DNA from: Tremella fuciformis
Taxonomy: Eukaryota; Basidiomycota; Tremellomycetes; Tremellales; Tremellaceae
Direction of reading: 5' to 3'
Assembly (NCBI GenBank): GCA_032768795.1
Contig: CP136490.1
Span: 7,378,001-7,442,000 of the forward strand
Length of the DNA stretch: 64,000 nt
The notes below the pieces were generated by a model. It was not told the DNA's origin. It did no database searches and worked only from the letters and a program-made list of their open reading frames with translations. A program made the translations under genes and the position numbers. Below are positions 29,930 through 40,474 of this stretch, one piece after another. Each line of letters begins with the position of its first letter. The stretch's first letter is position 1.

Positions 29930-32203
29930 ATGGGCGAGCTTCCTCAGTACCGCCCGGCCCCTCGCCCCTGCCCATGCTGCCCGCAACCCAGCGGGCTAGA
30001 GGTATCGGGGCCAGGGCCGGACGTGGACGCGTACTCATCTTATACTTACCCCTCGGGCAGCACAGACAGCCTGCCGTCCTGGTATTTCCGACTACAGCGC
30101 TCTGACCCTGTAAGAACGATGCAGGCGGCTGCGTACGCGCTCCCTCTTGCCCACGCTACTCCGCCGAATTCGCCTCATTGGCCACGCGACCGCAAGCGCG
30201 ATGGGCCGAAGGACTCAACGTCAGCCACCAGCGGCGCCATGGACCACTACAGGGCGAGCAAGTCACACGAGATCTACTCCCATCCCCTAAACGACTGGGC
30301 AGAGGTACCCTGTCCCAGCCGTCCGAGTATATTCTGGCTCGCCCTGCCTCTCATTGTTACCTTCGCCCACGTTCTCTGGTCGCCTTACACCAAGGTCGAA
30401 GAGACTCCCGCACTGCACGCGGTCCACGACATGCTGGCTTATGGTATCTCCCCTTCGGCTTCACAGAACGTGAGCATCTACAGGTACTGACACGACTATG
30501 GGCTGAGCACCAGTACGATCACGTCCTATATCATGGGGCGGTACCCCGAACTATGATCCCCTCACTTTTACTGGCACTCACGACATATCCCCTGTCCGCG
30601 ATAGGCAAGACCATCGGTCTGATACAATCACAGACAGACGTGCAGACTCTAGGTCGGTCCCTCCTTGATACAAGGGACAGTATTGACGAGTAGTCCGACT
30701 CGTCCTGGCCGCCGCCTTCTCGGCATCCTTTGCAAACCTCACCAGCTCGGTCCACAAGACTTTCTCGCCCCTTACGGCCAGATTGTTCGTGCTGGTGTCG
30801 ATGACACAATTTCATATACCCTACTATGCCGGTCGCACACTGCCCAATTTTCTCGCTCTTCCGCTAGGTGCGCAATTCTCCTGACTCTATTGGCGAGCTT
30901 ATCTGACTTGGCAGTCCTGCTTGCGTTCTCGAATGTTCTCAGGGCATCGGTCGTCCCCCAAGGAGCGGCACAGGGGAAACTCCACTGTGCGCTGGCGATA
31001 ATGACATTTACTGCCACGGTCGTCAGACTCGAGCTCGCGCCCTTGGCAGTAGCTCTCGCGGCGGGTGCAGTCCTTCAACGACGCCTCAAACTGCGTTCCG
31101 CTCTGGAAGCAGGTGCGATCGGTGGCGTCCTGGGCTTGCGTGAGTCTTCGTCGAGGCGAGGCCGGGAGGTTGGCTGAGAGCAGTCGCCACTGCCGCTGTC
31201 GACTCGTACTTCTACTACCCGCTGCGGTCGACATTTTGTCTGACCTGGTGGCCCGAGCTGTCGGCATTCTGCTTCAACATTCTACAAGGCAGGTCGACAG
31301 AGTGGGGCACGCTGCCACTGTACTATTACCTTTTTGCATTGCTCAAAATGGGCATGGCCGCCGTCCCGCTCGCACTGTTCGGCCTGATGGCTCCGGCGGA
31401 GGCGGATCACAAGGAAGAGAAGCGCCTAGCGAGACTCCTTGGAGGGTCTTGTGTCGTGCTTGTGGCGGCGCTTAGCTGCATCGGCCACAAGGTGAGGCAT
31501 CACTTTATGCTGGATTGCCTAGGCTGAGGACAGGAATGGCGTTTCGTGGTCTACGTAATACCCGTGCTCAACATCCTAGCAGCTCACGGCGCAGCGTTGG
31601 CGTGAGTCGCCTCATCTCCATCTAAGCCTTCTCCACTGACGCTGATCTAGGTGGACCGACCCTGCCCGGGTCTGGCGCTACATCCTCCGATTCGGCATCA
31701 TCAGCGGGCTCATTGCCCAGCTCTTGCTATCCCTCTGCGGGGCGTACATCTCGGCGCTCAATTACCCAGGGGGAGAAGTAGCACCTATGCTACAGGCGCT
31801 CGTGGCAGGTATGCCGGCGCAGAAAGTATGGCTGCCCGCGGCGGCCCTGCACAGTGGCACTACCCTCTTCACCTTGCCCGAGATGGCTCCGACCTACTCC
31901 TTGGACTCCCTGAAGGGTGGCAGCATGGACGTGGTGCATCCGGAATCGGCACACGAGCGGTGCTCGCATCCCTCTGGCAACTCGCCTGCTGAACTGTGGG
32001 AAGAGGGGTATGGGATGGTGGTGACTGATGGTTGGGAGACGTTCGAGCAGTGGGCAGGCGACGAGGGCCAGTGGCGGGTGGTAGGTGAGGTGGATGGGCT
32101 GAAGGGTGTGAGTCTGGATAGGGAGACGTGGGGGCCGAGAGTCGAGGTGGGGCGGGTGTTGGCTGTGATGGGCCGAGTGGAGTATCCGCCGTGCGACGAG
32201 TGA
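29930..32203 (+). CDS. ALG12: Alg12-like alpha-1,6-mannosyltransferase (GT22)
   Basis: Alg12 adds the eighth mannose, from dolichol-phosphate-mannose, to the lipid-linked N-glycan precursor in the ER lumen. Family features in order: FAHVLWSPYTKVEETPALHA, where the usual lumenal acidic motif is expected; YDHVLYHGAVPRTMIPSLLL; multi-span segments such as FVLVSMTQFHIPYYAGRTLP and LLAFSNVLRAS; MTFTATVVRLELAPLAVA; YYPLRSTFCLTWWPELSAFC; then STEWGTLPLYYYLFALLKM and HKEWRFVVYVIPVLN, both diagnostic of GT22. The end EVGRVLAVMGRVEYPPCDE is hydrophilic. At least six introns. The first exon is open from the ATG at 29930 and carries about 140 residues before the first membrane segment, with a PCPCCP cluster; a start at 30239 would be nearer the family norm. 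Confidence 0.82.
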
Positions 32204-32291
32204 GCCGAGCTGTAGGTTATGCATCTGTACTGCATGCTCGAAACGCTGCCATGGTGCTGTGTGCTGTATGCCTAGCCATGCCGCCCATGCC

Positions 32292-33322
32292 TCACATCGA
32301 GCTCTTGCTATTTCTCGCTTCCAGCCACGCGTTGTACTTGTCCCACCCCCACGCTCTGCCACCCGCCCTTCCTCGAGCATGCACAAAGCGCTGCACCTCC
32401 TCCCGTTCCGCTTCATCGCGAAAACAGTTCGCCCACCATCTCTCCAGACTATCGCCCCGCATGCCGGTCATCGGGAGGACTCCCTCAGAATGGAGGGCTA
32501 CGAAGTACAAGACGAGCGGGGCGGCGTGCGGCTGGAGGCTATCGAACAGGGAGAGGCACTTGATCATACGCGTGAGGCGGAGGAGGTTGTGTGGTCGTGC
32601 GGCGAGGTTGGAGACTGCTCTTCAGCGAAGACTCTGCTTTTCTCTTGAAGAGGACTGACGGCGGTCAGTGTAGTCTGCGGTTGGGCGAAGATGGCCGTTG
32701 TTGAAGTCTATCCCGTAGAACCGGAGCATCTGTCACTCAGCGACCTGCAGAGAAGGGAGGGTAGGGCTGGCCATTATGTACGACCGAAGCAGCCGCTTGA
32801 GGATATCATCGTCCCCTGCCATAGCCTCCATCTCGGCCTGCATGAGTGGCGAGGCATAAGGGTTGACACCCTGCTCCGGGATGGGAAAAAACCCTGGTCG
32901 TTAGCTGTTGCCGCTACCTCACTCGTCTCGGACTCACACTGGATGTACGAACTGCCATTAGCAAGTGGTGGCAAAGGCGGGTGCCGGCTCACTGGTTCGA
33001 CTCGAGCTCTTCGTAGTCTCTCTCGTATCGCTCCATCCAGTCTTCGTACAATAGCTCGTCAGGGCGGCACGGCGTGGCGTTGCGGTAAAAGTCGAGGTTT
33101 GGCGTCGACGAGGACGAGCGCTCTTGGTCCGGGTACCCGCGCAGAAATTGCTGCACGTCTGGAGTGAGCTATATCTCACGGCCTCTCACGAGCTAATTCA
33201 CCCCGCGGGATTGACATGGTGCTGCTGGAACTGCTCGAGCTTGCGGTCCGGGGTCGGAGTACGCCCAGAGAAAGGGGACGAGGGATGAAACGGGTCTGTG
33301 CGGGACGCAAGGCTGCCAGCAT
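32292..33322 (-). CDS. OGFr_N domain protein
   Basis: The opioid growth factor receptor conserved region occurs in animals, fungi and bacteria; its biochemical role is not known. Order seen: a basic leader (MLAALRPAQTRFIPRPLSLG) that looks like a mitochondrial presequence; DVQQFLRGYPDQE; NLDFYRNATPCRPDELLYED; WMERYERDYEELESNHSYIQ joined by splicing to WFFPIPEQGVNPYASPL; LKRLLRSYIM then MLRFYGIDFNNGHLRPTADY; NLAARPHNLLRLTRMIKCLS; and APLVLYFVALHSEGVL. All of this matches the domain along its length. The junction at 32730-32771 needs a GC-AG intron to keep the frame. The tail is rich in Trp, Glu and Arg. A second possible start is the Met before SIPRD. Confidence 0.82.
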
Positions 33323-33685
33323 GGGCCGAGTATCGAGCACCTTTGCGAGTCCGCTTTGCCCTCTTGCCTAACTAGACTGTGTGTGCTCTGCTTTATAAAT
33401 TCAAGCCTGCCTAGAGACACTTCCAACATCATCAGCACACCCTGCCTGTCGCAGCCTCCCCACTCTCCCCCACTCTGTCATAAGCCTCCACCTCCACCCC
33501 TGTGAGTCACCGCTCCGGACACCGATCTCGACGGCGTTCTCCTCTGTCCTCCCCAGACCGAGGCGGGCGACGTCTAGGCCCAACGCTGACCAAGCGTTTC
33601 CATTGTTGACATTGCCTTCCTCTCATCTGTACATAGACAAAAGCCAGCCTCCAAGCTGTCGCAGTCATCCAAAACACTCTCCAAA
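33323..33685 (+). promoter_or_regulatory. Divergent promoter, OGFr protein / aldo-keto reductase, with a TATA-like box
   Basis: The 363 bases between divergent starts contain CTTTATAAAT at 33391-33400. It is followed at a suitable distance by a pyrimidine-rich stretch, as expected of a fungal 5' UTR for the aldo-keto reductase. The TATA assignment is by sequence and position only. Confidence 0.4.
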
Positions 33686-34744
33686 ATGGCGCTGACGATC
33701 GACTCGGCCGTCAAGCTGTCGTCGGGCGCGATGATGCCTCGGCTAGGCTTCGGGGTGTACCAGGCGCGCGGGAAAGACTGCGAGGACGGAGTCAAGGTGG
33801 CTCTTCAGGCGGGATACAAGCACTGTGCGCTCCTCTCCCCTTGTACATAAGTATCTGGGGCTTAGTGTACAGTTGACTCGGCACAGTTCTACCATAACGA
33901 GCACTGTCCGTGTTTCCCGGCATTCCAAGGGGGAGGGGAAGGCTGATCGTCAGTGGTCGCTCGTGGACTCGCATCGACCGGCACTGCGCGGAAAGATCTG
34001 TTCTTGACGACCAAGTTCATGCCTGGGCACGGCGGCGTGCCCGTGAGCGACGTGCTGAGCGTCATCAAGCAGTGCCGCAAGAACTTTGACAAGTTCCCCG
34101 ACAGTGGCGTGGACGGCGGCTACATCGACCTGCTCTTGATTCACGCGCCGTGGGGCGGGAAGAAAGGGCGGGCGCAGCACTGGGATGCGTTCAAGCAGGC
34201 TCAGGAAGCGGGCTGGGTGAAGGACATCGGGGTGTCAAACTTGTGCGTCCCCTTTCTATCCTAAATGCCTTATGCGAGGCTGAGAGAGAGCGGTGTCAAG
34301 CACCTGCAGGACTTGCCGGCCCCGACGCCCGCTGTCAACCAGATCGAGCTCCACCCGTGGTGCCAGCAAAGAGAGATCGTCGACTACTGCAACCAGCACG
34401 GCATCGTCGTGCAGGCATACTGCCCCCTCGTGCGGGCGGACAGGAAGCGATTCCAAGATCCGGTCTTGGTGTCCATCTGCAAGAAGCACGACAAGGAGCC
34501 GGCACAGGTGCTCATCCGATGGAGCCTGCAGAAAGGGTGAGTGGCGCATATTGCCCCCCAATGACTGGAAAGCACTTCTGACTGCAGCTTTGTGCCATTA
34601 CCCAAGAGTGTCACGCCGTCAAGGATCAAGTCGAATGCCGAGGTGTACGATTTCGAGCTGGACACAGATGACATGAAGAGGCTGGACGGCTTGGATGAGG
34701 GCGCCGCCGGTGCATGTAGCTGGAATCCTGTCGACCAGGCTTAG
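33686..34744 (+). CDS. Aldo-keto reductase
   Basis: A NADPH-linked reductase of the AKR superfamily. N-terminus MALTIDSAVKLSSGAMMPRL then GFGVYQARGKD. Splicing builds GYKHFDSAQFYHNEH, with the catalytic Asp and Tyr of the AKR tetrad; LFLTTKFMPG supplies the Lys and IDLLLIHAPW the His, so all four catalytic residues are present. Further on: GVSNL, VNQIELHPWCQQREIVDYC, GIVVQAYCPL and the cofactor-binding FVPLPKSVTPSRIKSNAEVY, ending AGACSWNPVDQA. Five introns, the first two at about 33826-33883 and 33905-33952. This arrangement resembles fungal 2,5-diketogluconate/glycerol-type reductases, but the substrate is unknown. Confidence 0.9.
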
Positions 34745-35248
34745 CTTCCTATTGTATGCAGGAGTGAATGCATCTGGGACCCTGGGAGACGTTTGTATGT
34801 ACCATGCCGGCGGCCAATTGTCCGATAGATTACGTCCTGATAAGGCTTGGCTGGCTGGACTCCGTGGGATTTTGTAATTCGTTTGCATCTCCACGGGCTC
34901 GAGCATGGAGTCGCCCAGGCAGGTCAAGCGCAGAAAGACGCATTCGAGGAGCAAGACGGGATGCTTGACGTGCAGGCAGCGTAAATTATCGATCGCTTGA
35001 GATGCTTCCTGGCACCGCTGAGTGCAGGGCATAAACGATGCGACGAGCAATATTTGAACGGCGCTTGTGAGCGATGGTGAGCGATAGAGATCCAGGTACA
35101 TCGAAGTCGAAGCTGCTCACGCCCCAGCCGATGGTGTGGATCGAAGTGTGAACGGCCACCTGCTGTACAGTCGCCTACTACGGCATGTCCACCGTCTGTT
35201 ACGCCAACAGACGCAGCTGTCGCTCCTCTTGCCAGGGATCCGGTAACA
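34745..35248. other. Intergenic between aldo-keto reductase and regulator genes
   Basis: A 504-base gap on which both flanking genes are plus strand. It should hold the reductase 3' UTR and the regulator promoter. No Zn2Cys6 motif could be found here that would extend the regulator upstream. Confidence 0.45.
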
Positions 35249-36993
35249 ATGGCAACGTCTCAGTCGTCCTCTCGCCCTATATGGCCAGCTGTAGGCTCTG
35301 CAAGCTCCACAAGTCATATTGATGCCTCGGCATCGGCCCCTAGGTCAAGCACAGCGGGCGAAGCTGTCGAAATAACAGGCGAGAACGTGCTCGACTTCAT
35401 CCTCGGACTCGAGGATTCCTCCCTCGCCGACTTGGGGTTCCTCTTGCCCTGGCCAGAGAGCGAGGCCGGACCAAGCGGGACCACCGCAGGCCCTGAAGAG
35501 AATGATCAAACGCACCCGGTCGTGCTCTCGAGCTATGGCGATGGTGATCTAGCCAGCACGCGGTCTCCTACAGACACACTTGGGGCGGAGAGCGACACCG
35601 CAAGACGCGTGGAGATTCCCGATGCTCTTATACATGATCCTGACGTCTCTGCGGCCTTCCTTGTCGCTCTAAGGCATCAAAATGCGCCAGAGGGAGCAGC
35701 GACGTTCGAAGCGGATATTAGGACGCTGGGAGATGGTTCCCTGGGTGATGGGCTTGACGGCCATGGACAGCGATGGGAGATCATTGCTCGGAGCTGTGGG
35801 TACACACATCGCAAGATAAGCTAGTGGCTGAGCTGATTGCAGACCAAGCATATCAGAGTGGGCCATGTCACCTCCAGATCACCAAGCAGCTGACCGGCAG
35901 AGTCATGGCGCAAAGACTCGCACGAGCGGGTACGCGATCATTCAGCTCGGCGCAAGACTTCCGAAAGCCCTATAATTCCCACTACTCGAGGCGCAGTTGT
36001 CGAAGCGCTTCGCTCACGAGCGGGTGTGCAGTTGGCCGGCAGCTCTCTAGGAGCTGTCTTTCATGACTTTGCCATGTCCCTCTTGAAGGAGCCGGGCTGT
36101 GTATCCCTGTCAGATACCCTGCATGCCGTATGCGATCTGCGTAAGTCTCGCTTGTGGGCCGAGATGTACACTCTGATACGCAGAGGCATACAATTACTTG
36201 CTTGCTGGTGCTGAGGCCTGCTACAAGGCATTGCAGGTGGCCGAGCTGCTGGTAGGGGCGACACTCGGCCCGCAGCCGGTGCTCAATCTTGACGAAGCCG
36301 TCAAGGCGCACGACGTCTCGCTGATCATGTTCGCGGAGAGCAATCTCTGCCGAGCGCTCACGACTGAACAGTGTAGACCGCTGTGAGTATCGTTTTTGTC
36401 AGAGCTCTCAAACTGAGACAGGTCGCAGATTCACATTGGCCGCCAGCGACATAATGGCATTGCATCGTCGCTCTCATGGCGACGTCGTGGACGATCGTAC
36501 CTTCACCGTCCCACTGGCAGTGCACGAAGTGCTGCATCGTATTTGCTGTGCAGCAGTCCGTGTGGACGGCACGCAAGGCGTCGACCGAGCCGTGGCGGAT
36601 GCTCTCGACCGAGACGTTCGGGCTCTGTTCAACGAGCCCACTGTTCCCAAAGTATGGTCTAGAGCAGCGATGATCGTGCTGTATCAGCGACTGCATCGTG
36701 CGGGTCCGCTGCACCCGCTCATACGCGCCATGGCGTGGGACATCATCATGTCTCTCGACCCGGCACCGTGCCACAAATCCGAGGTGTTCCCGCTCTTCCT
36801 GGCGGGCACGGTGGCGATCCTGGAGACGCAGAGGCTGGCGGTGGTCACTCGCTGGGTGCAGGCTCCCGAGGTAGGGCTCGAAGAGCCGCTTGTCTTCCTC
36901 AAGCAGTTGTGGGAGGAGATGACCCGGACAGGAGACACGATACATTGGCTGAGCTTCAAGGAGCAGCGTGGAGTCTCTCTGGCATTCTTCTGA
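35249..36993 (+). CDS. Fungal_trans_2-like transcription regulator without a visible zinc cluster
   Basis: The N-terminal exon (MATSQSSSRPIWPAVGS on) is Ser/Thr/acidic and includes VLDFILGLEDSSLADLGFLL, a possible activation-type segment. Later exons read EALRSRAGVQLAGSSLGAVF, HDFAMSLLKEPGCVSLSDTL and AYNYLLAGAEACYKALQVAE. The final exon has FTLAASDIMALHRRSHGDVV, LFNEPTVPKVWSRAAMIVLY and HKSEVFPLFLAGTVAILETQ followed by RLAVVTRWVQAP. That last pattern is the C-terminal half of fungal-specific transcription factors of the Fungal_trans_2 class. No CX2CX6C cluster is seen from the chosen start, although such proteins usually carry one. Five or so introns. It ends 57 bases from the stop of the convergent permease gene. 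Confidence 0.65.
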
Positions 36994-37049
36994 TTCTCAT
37001 GTGACTGCCAGCAGATGCATCATTGTACATCTTGAAGCGGTGTACGTGG

Positions 37050-39044
37050 TCACTCATTCACCCTTTCCTCAATTTCCGAGTCGATCTGCGCTTCTGGGGG
37101 GCCAACATATGTGTGACGAGCGCCAATATAGTACCACAAGGCGAAAAGACCTGTAAAGCCCACCAGCATGACCGAAGCGTAATTCATCCCTGAGACAGTA
37201 ACGGGGTACGTGACTGGCTGGACAAGCTATCAGCTTCCGACCGCAGGTGGCGAGGACACGACCCACAAAGCAGAAGAGGACCGTGACGAACAGGGTCCAG
37301 ACGATGGTGACGTGATTCGAGAGACGACAGACCAAGCGAAAGCCAGCACCGAAAGTCGCAAACGAAACAACTTTGCGCCCTTGTAGCAGACTCGCCAGAA
37401 TGGGGATAAAGTACGAAGTCGTGTACGACACGACAGCCACGCCGATAAAGGTGTTGTACGCCAGCGTGCTGCCGAGGTCGATGAGCACCACTGCCGCTTG
37501 CACGGCATAGGTGAGGCCGATGGCGGGGAGGATGTTGCCGTCCGGCCCGGCGCGAGACCAGAACGACCACCCGGGGATGGCCTTGTCGCGTGCGAAAGCC
37601 CACACGACCCGCGAGGCGGCCTGATTGCCGGCGACGGCGCAGAAGTAGACCGTGATGAGGATGCAGACCATGATGACGATCGCCCCTGCGTCATTGCCGA
37701 TGATCAGCTTGATCATGTACGGCAAGACGTTGCCGTTTGCTGCACACAGTCAACAGTGCCTTTTGGTTGGGAAAAGGGGAGACTTGCGCGCAGATAAGAG
37801 TTTGTCCGGGTCGGGCAGGGTGAATGTCAGGGGCAGGTAGAACAGCCATTCGAGGACGAGCGAGATGGGCACGGTCCACGTGAGCGCCCGCGGCAGGCTG
37901 CGTTCGGGCTGCACGACCTCTTCTGCCATGCCGGTCACCATGCCGATACTGGCGATGGACTGCGATTCAGTACTTCGGCCTCATATCTCCTGACGGGTCG
38001 GCGGGACTTACCCATATGGGCGGCAGGATCCCGAGGAAGAAGGTCCACCCGGCATTCCAGCCCGAGAAGGACGGGTCAAAGTGGAAGAACGCATAGGATG
38101 GAGAGCGGTAGCCCTCCTTGGCGCGCACGAGGATGACGATGGCGAAAACTACCTGGAAGCACACGCTGAAGATGGCATTGTACAGATCCATGATCGGTAC
38201 CCATTGAGGAGTCTTCCGTGTCAGTCAAGCTTATGTCTGATCCAGAGGCGAGACCTACTAAGGCTAGCGGTGCAGCACTGCAGAGGAGGACGGCCCATGT
38301 GATGAGGACATAGACCCATTGCGCTGGTGCCCAGTCGGGGTTGACGATGTTGAATGTACCGACCAGCAGTGTTGCCAGCCCGAATGACACAGACAGCACG
38401 GCCAGAATACTTGCGGTGACAATCTAGTGGCCGACGTCAGACTCCGACCGCACGACTCTTGCGAGACTCACGAGCCAGCCCACGATATACGAAGCGAGAG
38501 TGCGGTACCGAGGGGAGCATAGCTTGAAGGTCCAGTAGCTCGTGGTTCAGCTAGGTCTCCAGGCAATTAGCCGATGCCGATACTCACTATAGCCCTGAAG
38601 ACGTAGGGTAGACCGACACCAGCTCGCTCAGCGCGATGGCGACCATCGAGTAGACCGCGAAGACAATCACGCAACCCCAGATCATAGCGGCCGGACCGCC
38701 GCCGATGATAGCGTTGTACATAGTCGAGCCGAGCGCGAATGGCGTGGCGAGCACTATGAGGGTTATTAGTGGGAAGGTCCGTGCGACCAGCGGCATCCTT
38801 TGGGTCGAGACTCACGGCTGATCAGCATGCCCAGCATGTGTCTGAAGCTCATGCGCCGAACGAGCTCTTGCTTGTACCCGAGCCGAGCGAGGCTACCAGC
38901 CTCTCGCGTCGCGCTGGACTCATTGCCGACCTCAAGGACATAGTCGGACGGCACGATTGCCTCTTCTAGCTTGAGTCCTTTGGGGTCGCCGTCGATCCCA
39001 GCCGCGGGCGTCAAGGCGACACTGCCGGTAGAAATATCTGACAT
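37050..39044 (-). CDS. Amino acid / GABA / choline permease (APC family)
   Basis: A 12-TM amino-acid-polyamine-choline permease. Start MSDISTGSVALTPAAG; the cytoplasmic leader includes LGYKQELVRRMSFRHMLGML, the usual pre-TM1 segment of the GABA/choline branch. TM regions include ALGSTMYNAIIGGGPAAMIW then FAVYSMVAIALSELVSVYPT, ASILAVLSVSFGLATLLVGT, and GMVTGMAEEVVQPERSLPRA, a well conserved loop. Next are VVWAFARDKAIPGWSFWSRA and LPAIGLTYAVQAAVVLIDLG, followed by YNTFIGVAVVSYTTSYFIPI. The last exon gives VTYPVTVSGMNYASVMLVGF, then ALWYYIGARHTYVGP and an acidic tail. About eight introns. Placement in the GABA/choline clade is from these motifs, not a tree. It shares its upstream region with the acetyltransferase gene. 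Confidence 0.88.
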
Positions 39045-39479
39045 GAGGTTTTGAGGGTATAGCGATGCAGTGGGCGTCAGGACTTATCCTGCCAACTCGA
39101 CATTCGTCTTGCGTATAAGTACTTTGCAAAGCCTCTCGCATGCTATCGGCGTCAATGTCAGGCGTGTATCGTACAGCTGGAAGAGCGATGATAGCAGACA
39201 AAACGGGTTACGATTTCATTGCCAATCTGGTTCCGCCACGCCACCTACGCTTTACGCTTGACGCTTGACGCCTGACGCCCACGCCCTATAGCAGACGCTG
39301 CACGAATCAGAGCGATTCAAGGTCGTGAGAGTTGCGAGCAGCCCCATGCGAGAGGCTAGGAAAAGGAACACGAACCGCCATTCATCCATATCGCAGTCCC
39401 AATATGAGTGGACCAGAGCGAAAGGCTACCGCGCTCATCTGAGTCGCAAGTGAACATTGGGGGAACGCCCTCTGCAGTC
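39045..39479. promoter_or_regulatory. Divergent promoter, permease / acetyltransferase
   Basis: The 435 bases between divergent starts would serve both genes. They contain a four-unit heptamer array at 39249-39276. No other site is obvious. Confidence 0.45.
39249..39276. repeat. Four-unit heptamer array GCTTGAC-like
   Basis: Units GCTTTAC, GCTTGAC, GCTTGAC and GCCTGAC run in tandem inside the shared promoter of the permease and acetyltransferase genes. They could be binding sites for a regulator or merely a microsatellite. Confidence 0.55.
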
Positions 39480-40387
39480 ATGTCCTTTTCGCAAGCGAGC
39501 GCCTCGGTGGCCGAGACCGACAGCGGAGCTCTCGAACGTGAGGCCCGTCAAGGGAAGTCCGAGCGCGAGTGCATGGAAGAAGGTGAGTATAACGCTTCTG
39601 AGCAGCCTTTGAGCTGAGAGATGAACATTGTTAAGAGCCAGGCCTCCCATACCTGCCCTATGCCGATCAGGCCATGACGGACGCTCGGACGGCGGTCAAA
39701 TCGCTTGTCAAAGCATACAACGACTTCCCATGGCCGCAGCCGCCAGCAGAATACTTTGGCCCGGACGAGAGGCGTGACCTGCTCGCCAAGATCTTCGGTC
39801 TCAGCCTCGATGAGGTGAAGAGTCGACCGATTGATATTGAGCCTCCTCTATGGGTAGACTATGTGAGCCTTTGCACCACATGGAGGCTAGCAGGATAGCA
39901 TGCTGAGGCGAGTATAGGGATCCCAGGTAGAGTTCGCAGGCTCGTTCTACGCAAACACAGGCCTCGTCATACTGGACGCAGCCAAAGTCAAGATCGGTAC
40001 GCGGGTACTTTGCGGGCCTCGGGTTGGCATCTACTCAGCGACGCATTCCAGTAAGTCTCCTCGACCCTCTTCACATTCGCGAGCAAGGACAACAGACTGA
40101 GGCACAGCCGATATTGCGGAACGTGCCGCAGGATACGAGCGGGCATACCCAATTGAGATTGGGGACGACTGCTGGATCGGAGCTGGGGTCATCATCAACA
40201 GCCCGACCAAGCTGGGCAAAGGGTGTACTGTCGCTTCTGGCGCGGTCGTACGTGTCTCGTTCTCTACTTTTCCGCCTGTGCACAAAGCTGACTTTGCGAG
40301 CTACGGGGAATCTATCCCGATCATTGCGTCATAGGCGGTGTTCCTGCAAGGGTCTTGAAACGGCTACCGGCGGGACAGTCGTCGTAG
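39480..40387 (+). CDS. Maltose O-acetyltransferase-type hexapeptide acetyltransferase
   Basis: A left-handed beta-helix acetyltransferase using acetyl-CoA on a sugar or other small hydroxyl compound. The start exon MSFSQASASVAETDSGALER is spliced to GLPYLPYADQAMTDARTAVK, which is the Mac domain. Next: PPAEYFGPDERRDLLAKIFG, IDIEPPLWVDYGSQVEFAGS, FYANTGLVILDAAKVKIGT, CGPRVGIYSATHSTDIAERA, and the active-site region AYPIEIGDDCWIGAGVIINS with the hexapeptide repeats. The end is HCVIGGVPARVLKRLPAGQS. The His of YSATHS fits the catalytic His of this family. About five introns. The start at the ATG of 39480 is preferred over an in-frame non-ATG codon further up. The acceptor sugar is unknown. Confidence 0.88.
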
Positions 40388-40474
40388 AGCAAACAATATG
40401 CATTGAGAATCTGGCTCTTGACGTTCCGATTTCCAGACTGACTAGTATCTCTGACCTCAGGACGGGCATCATGA

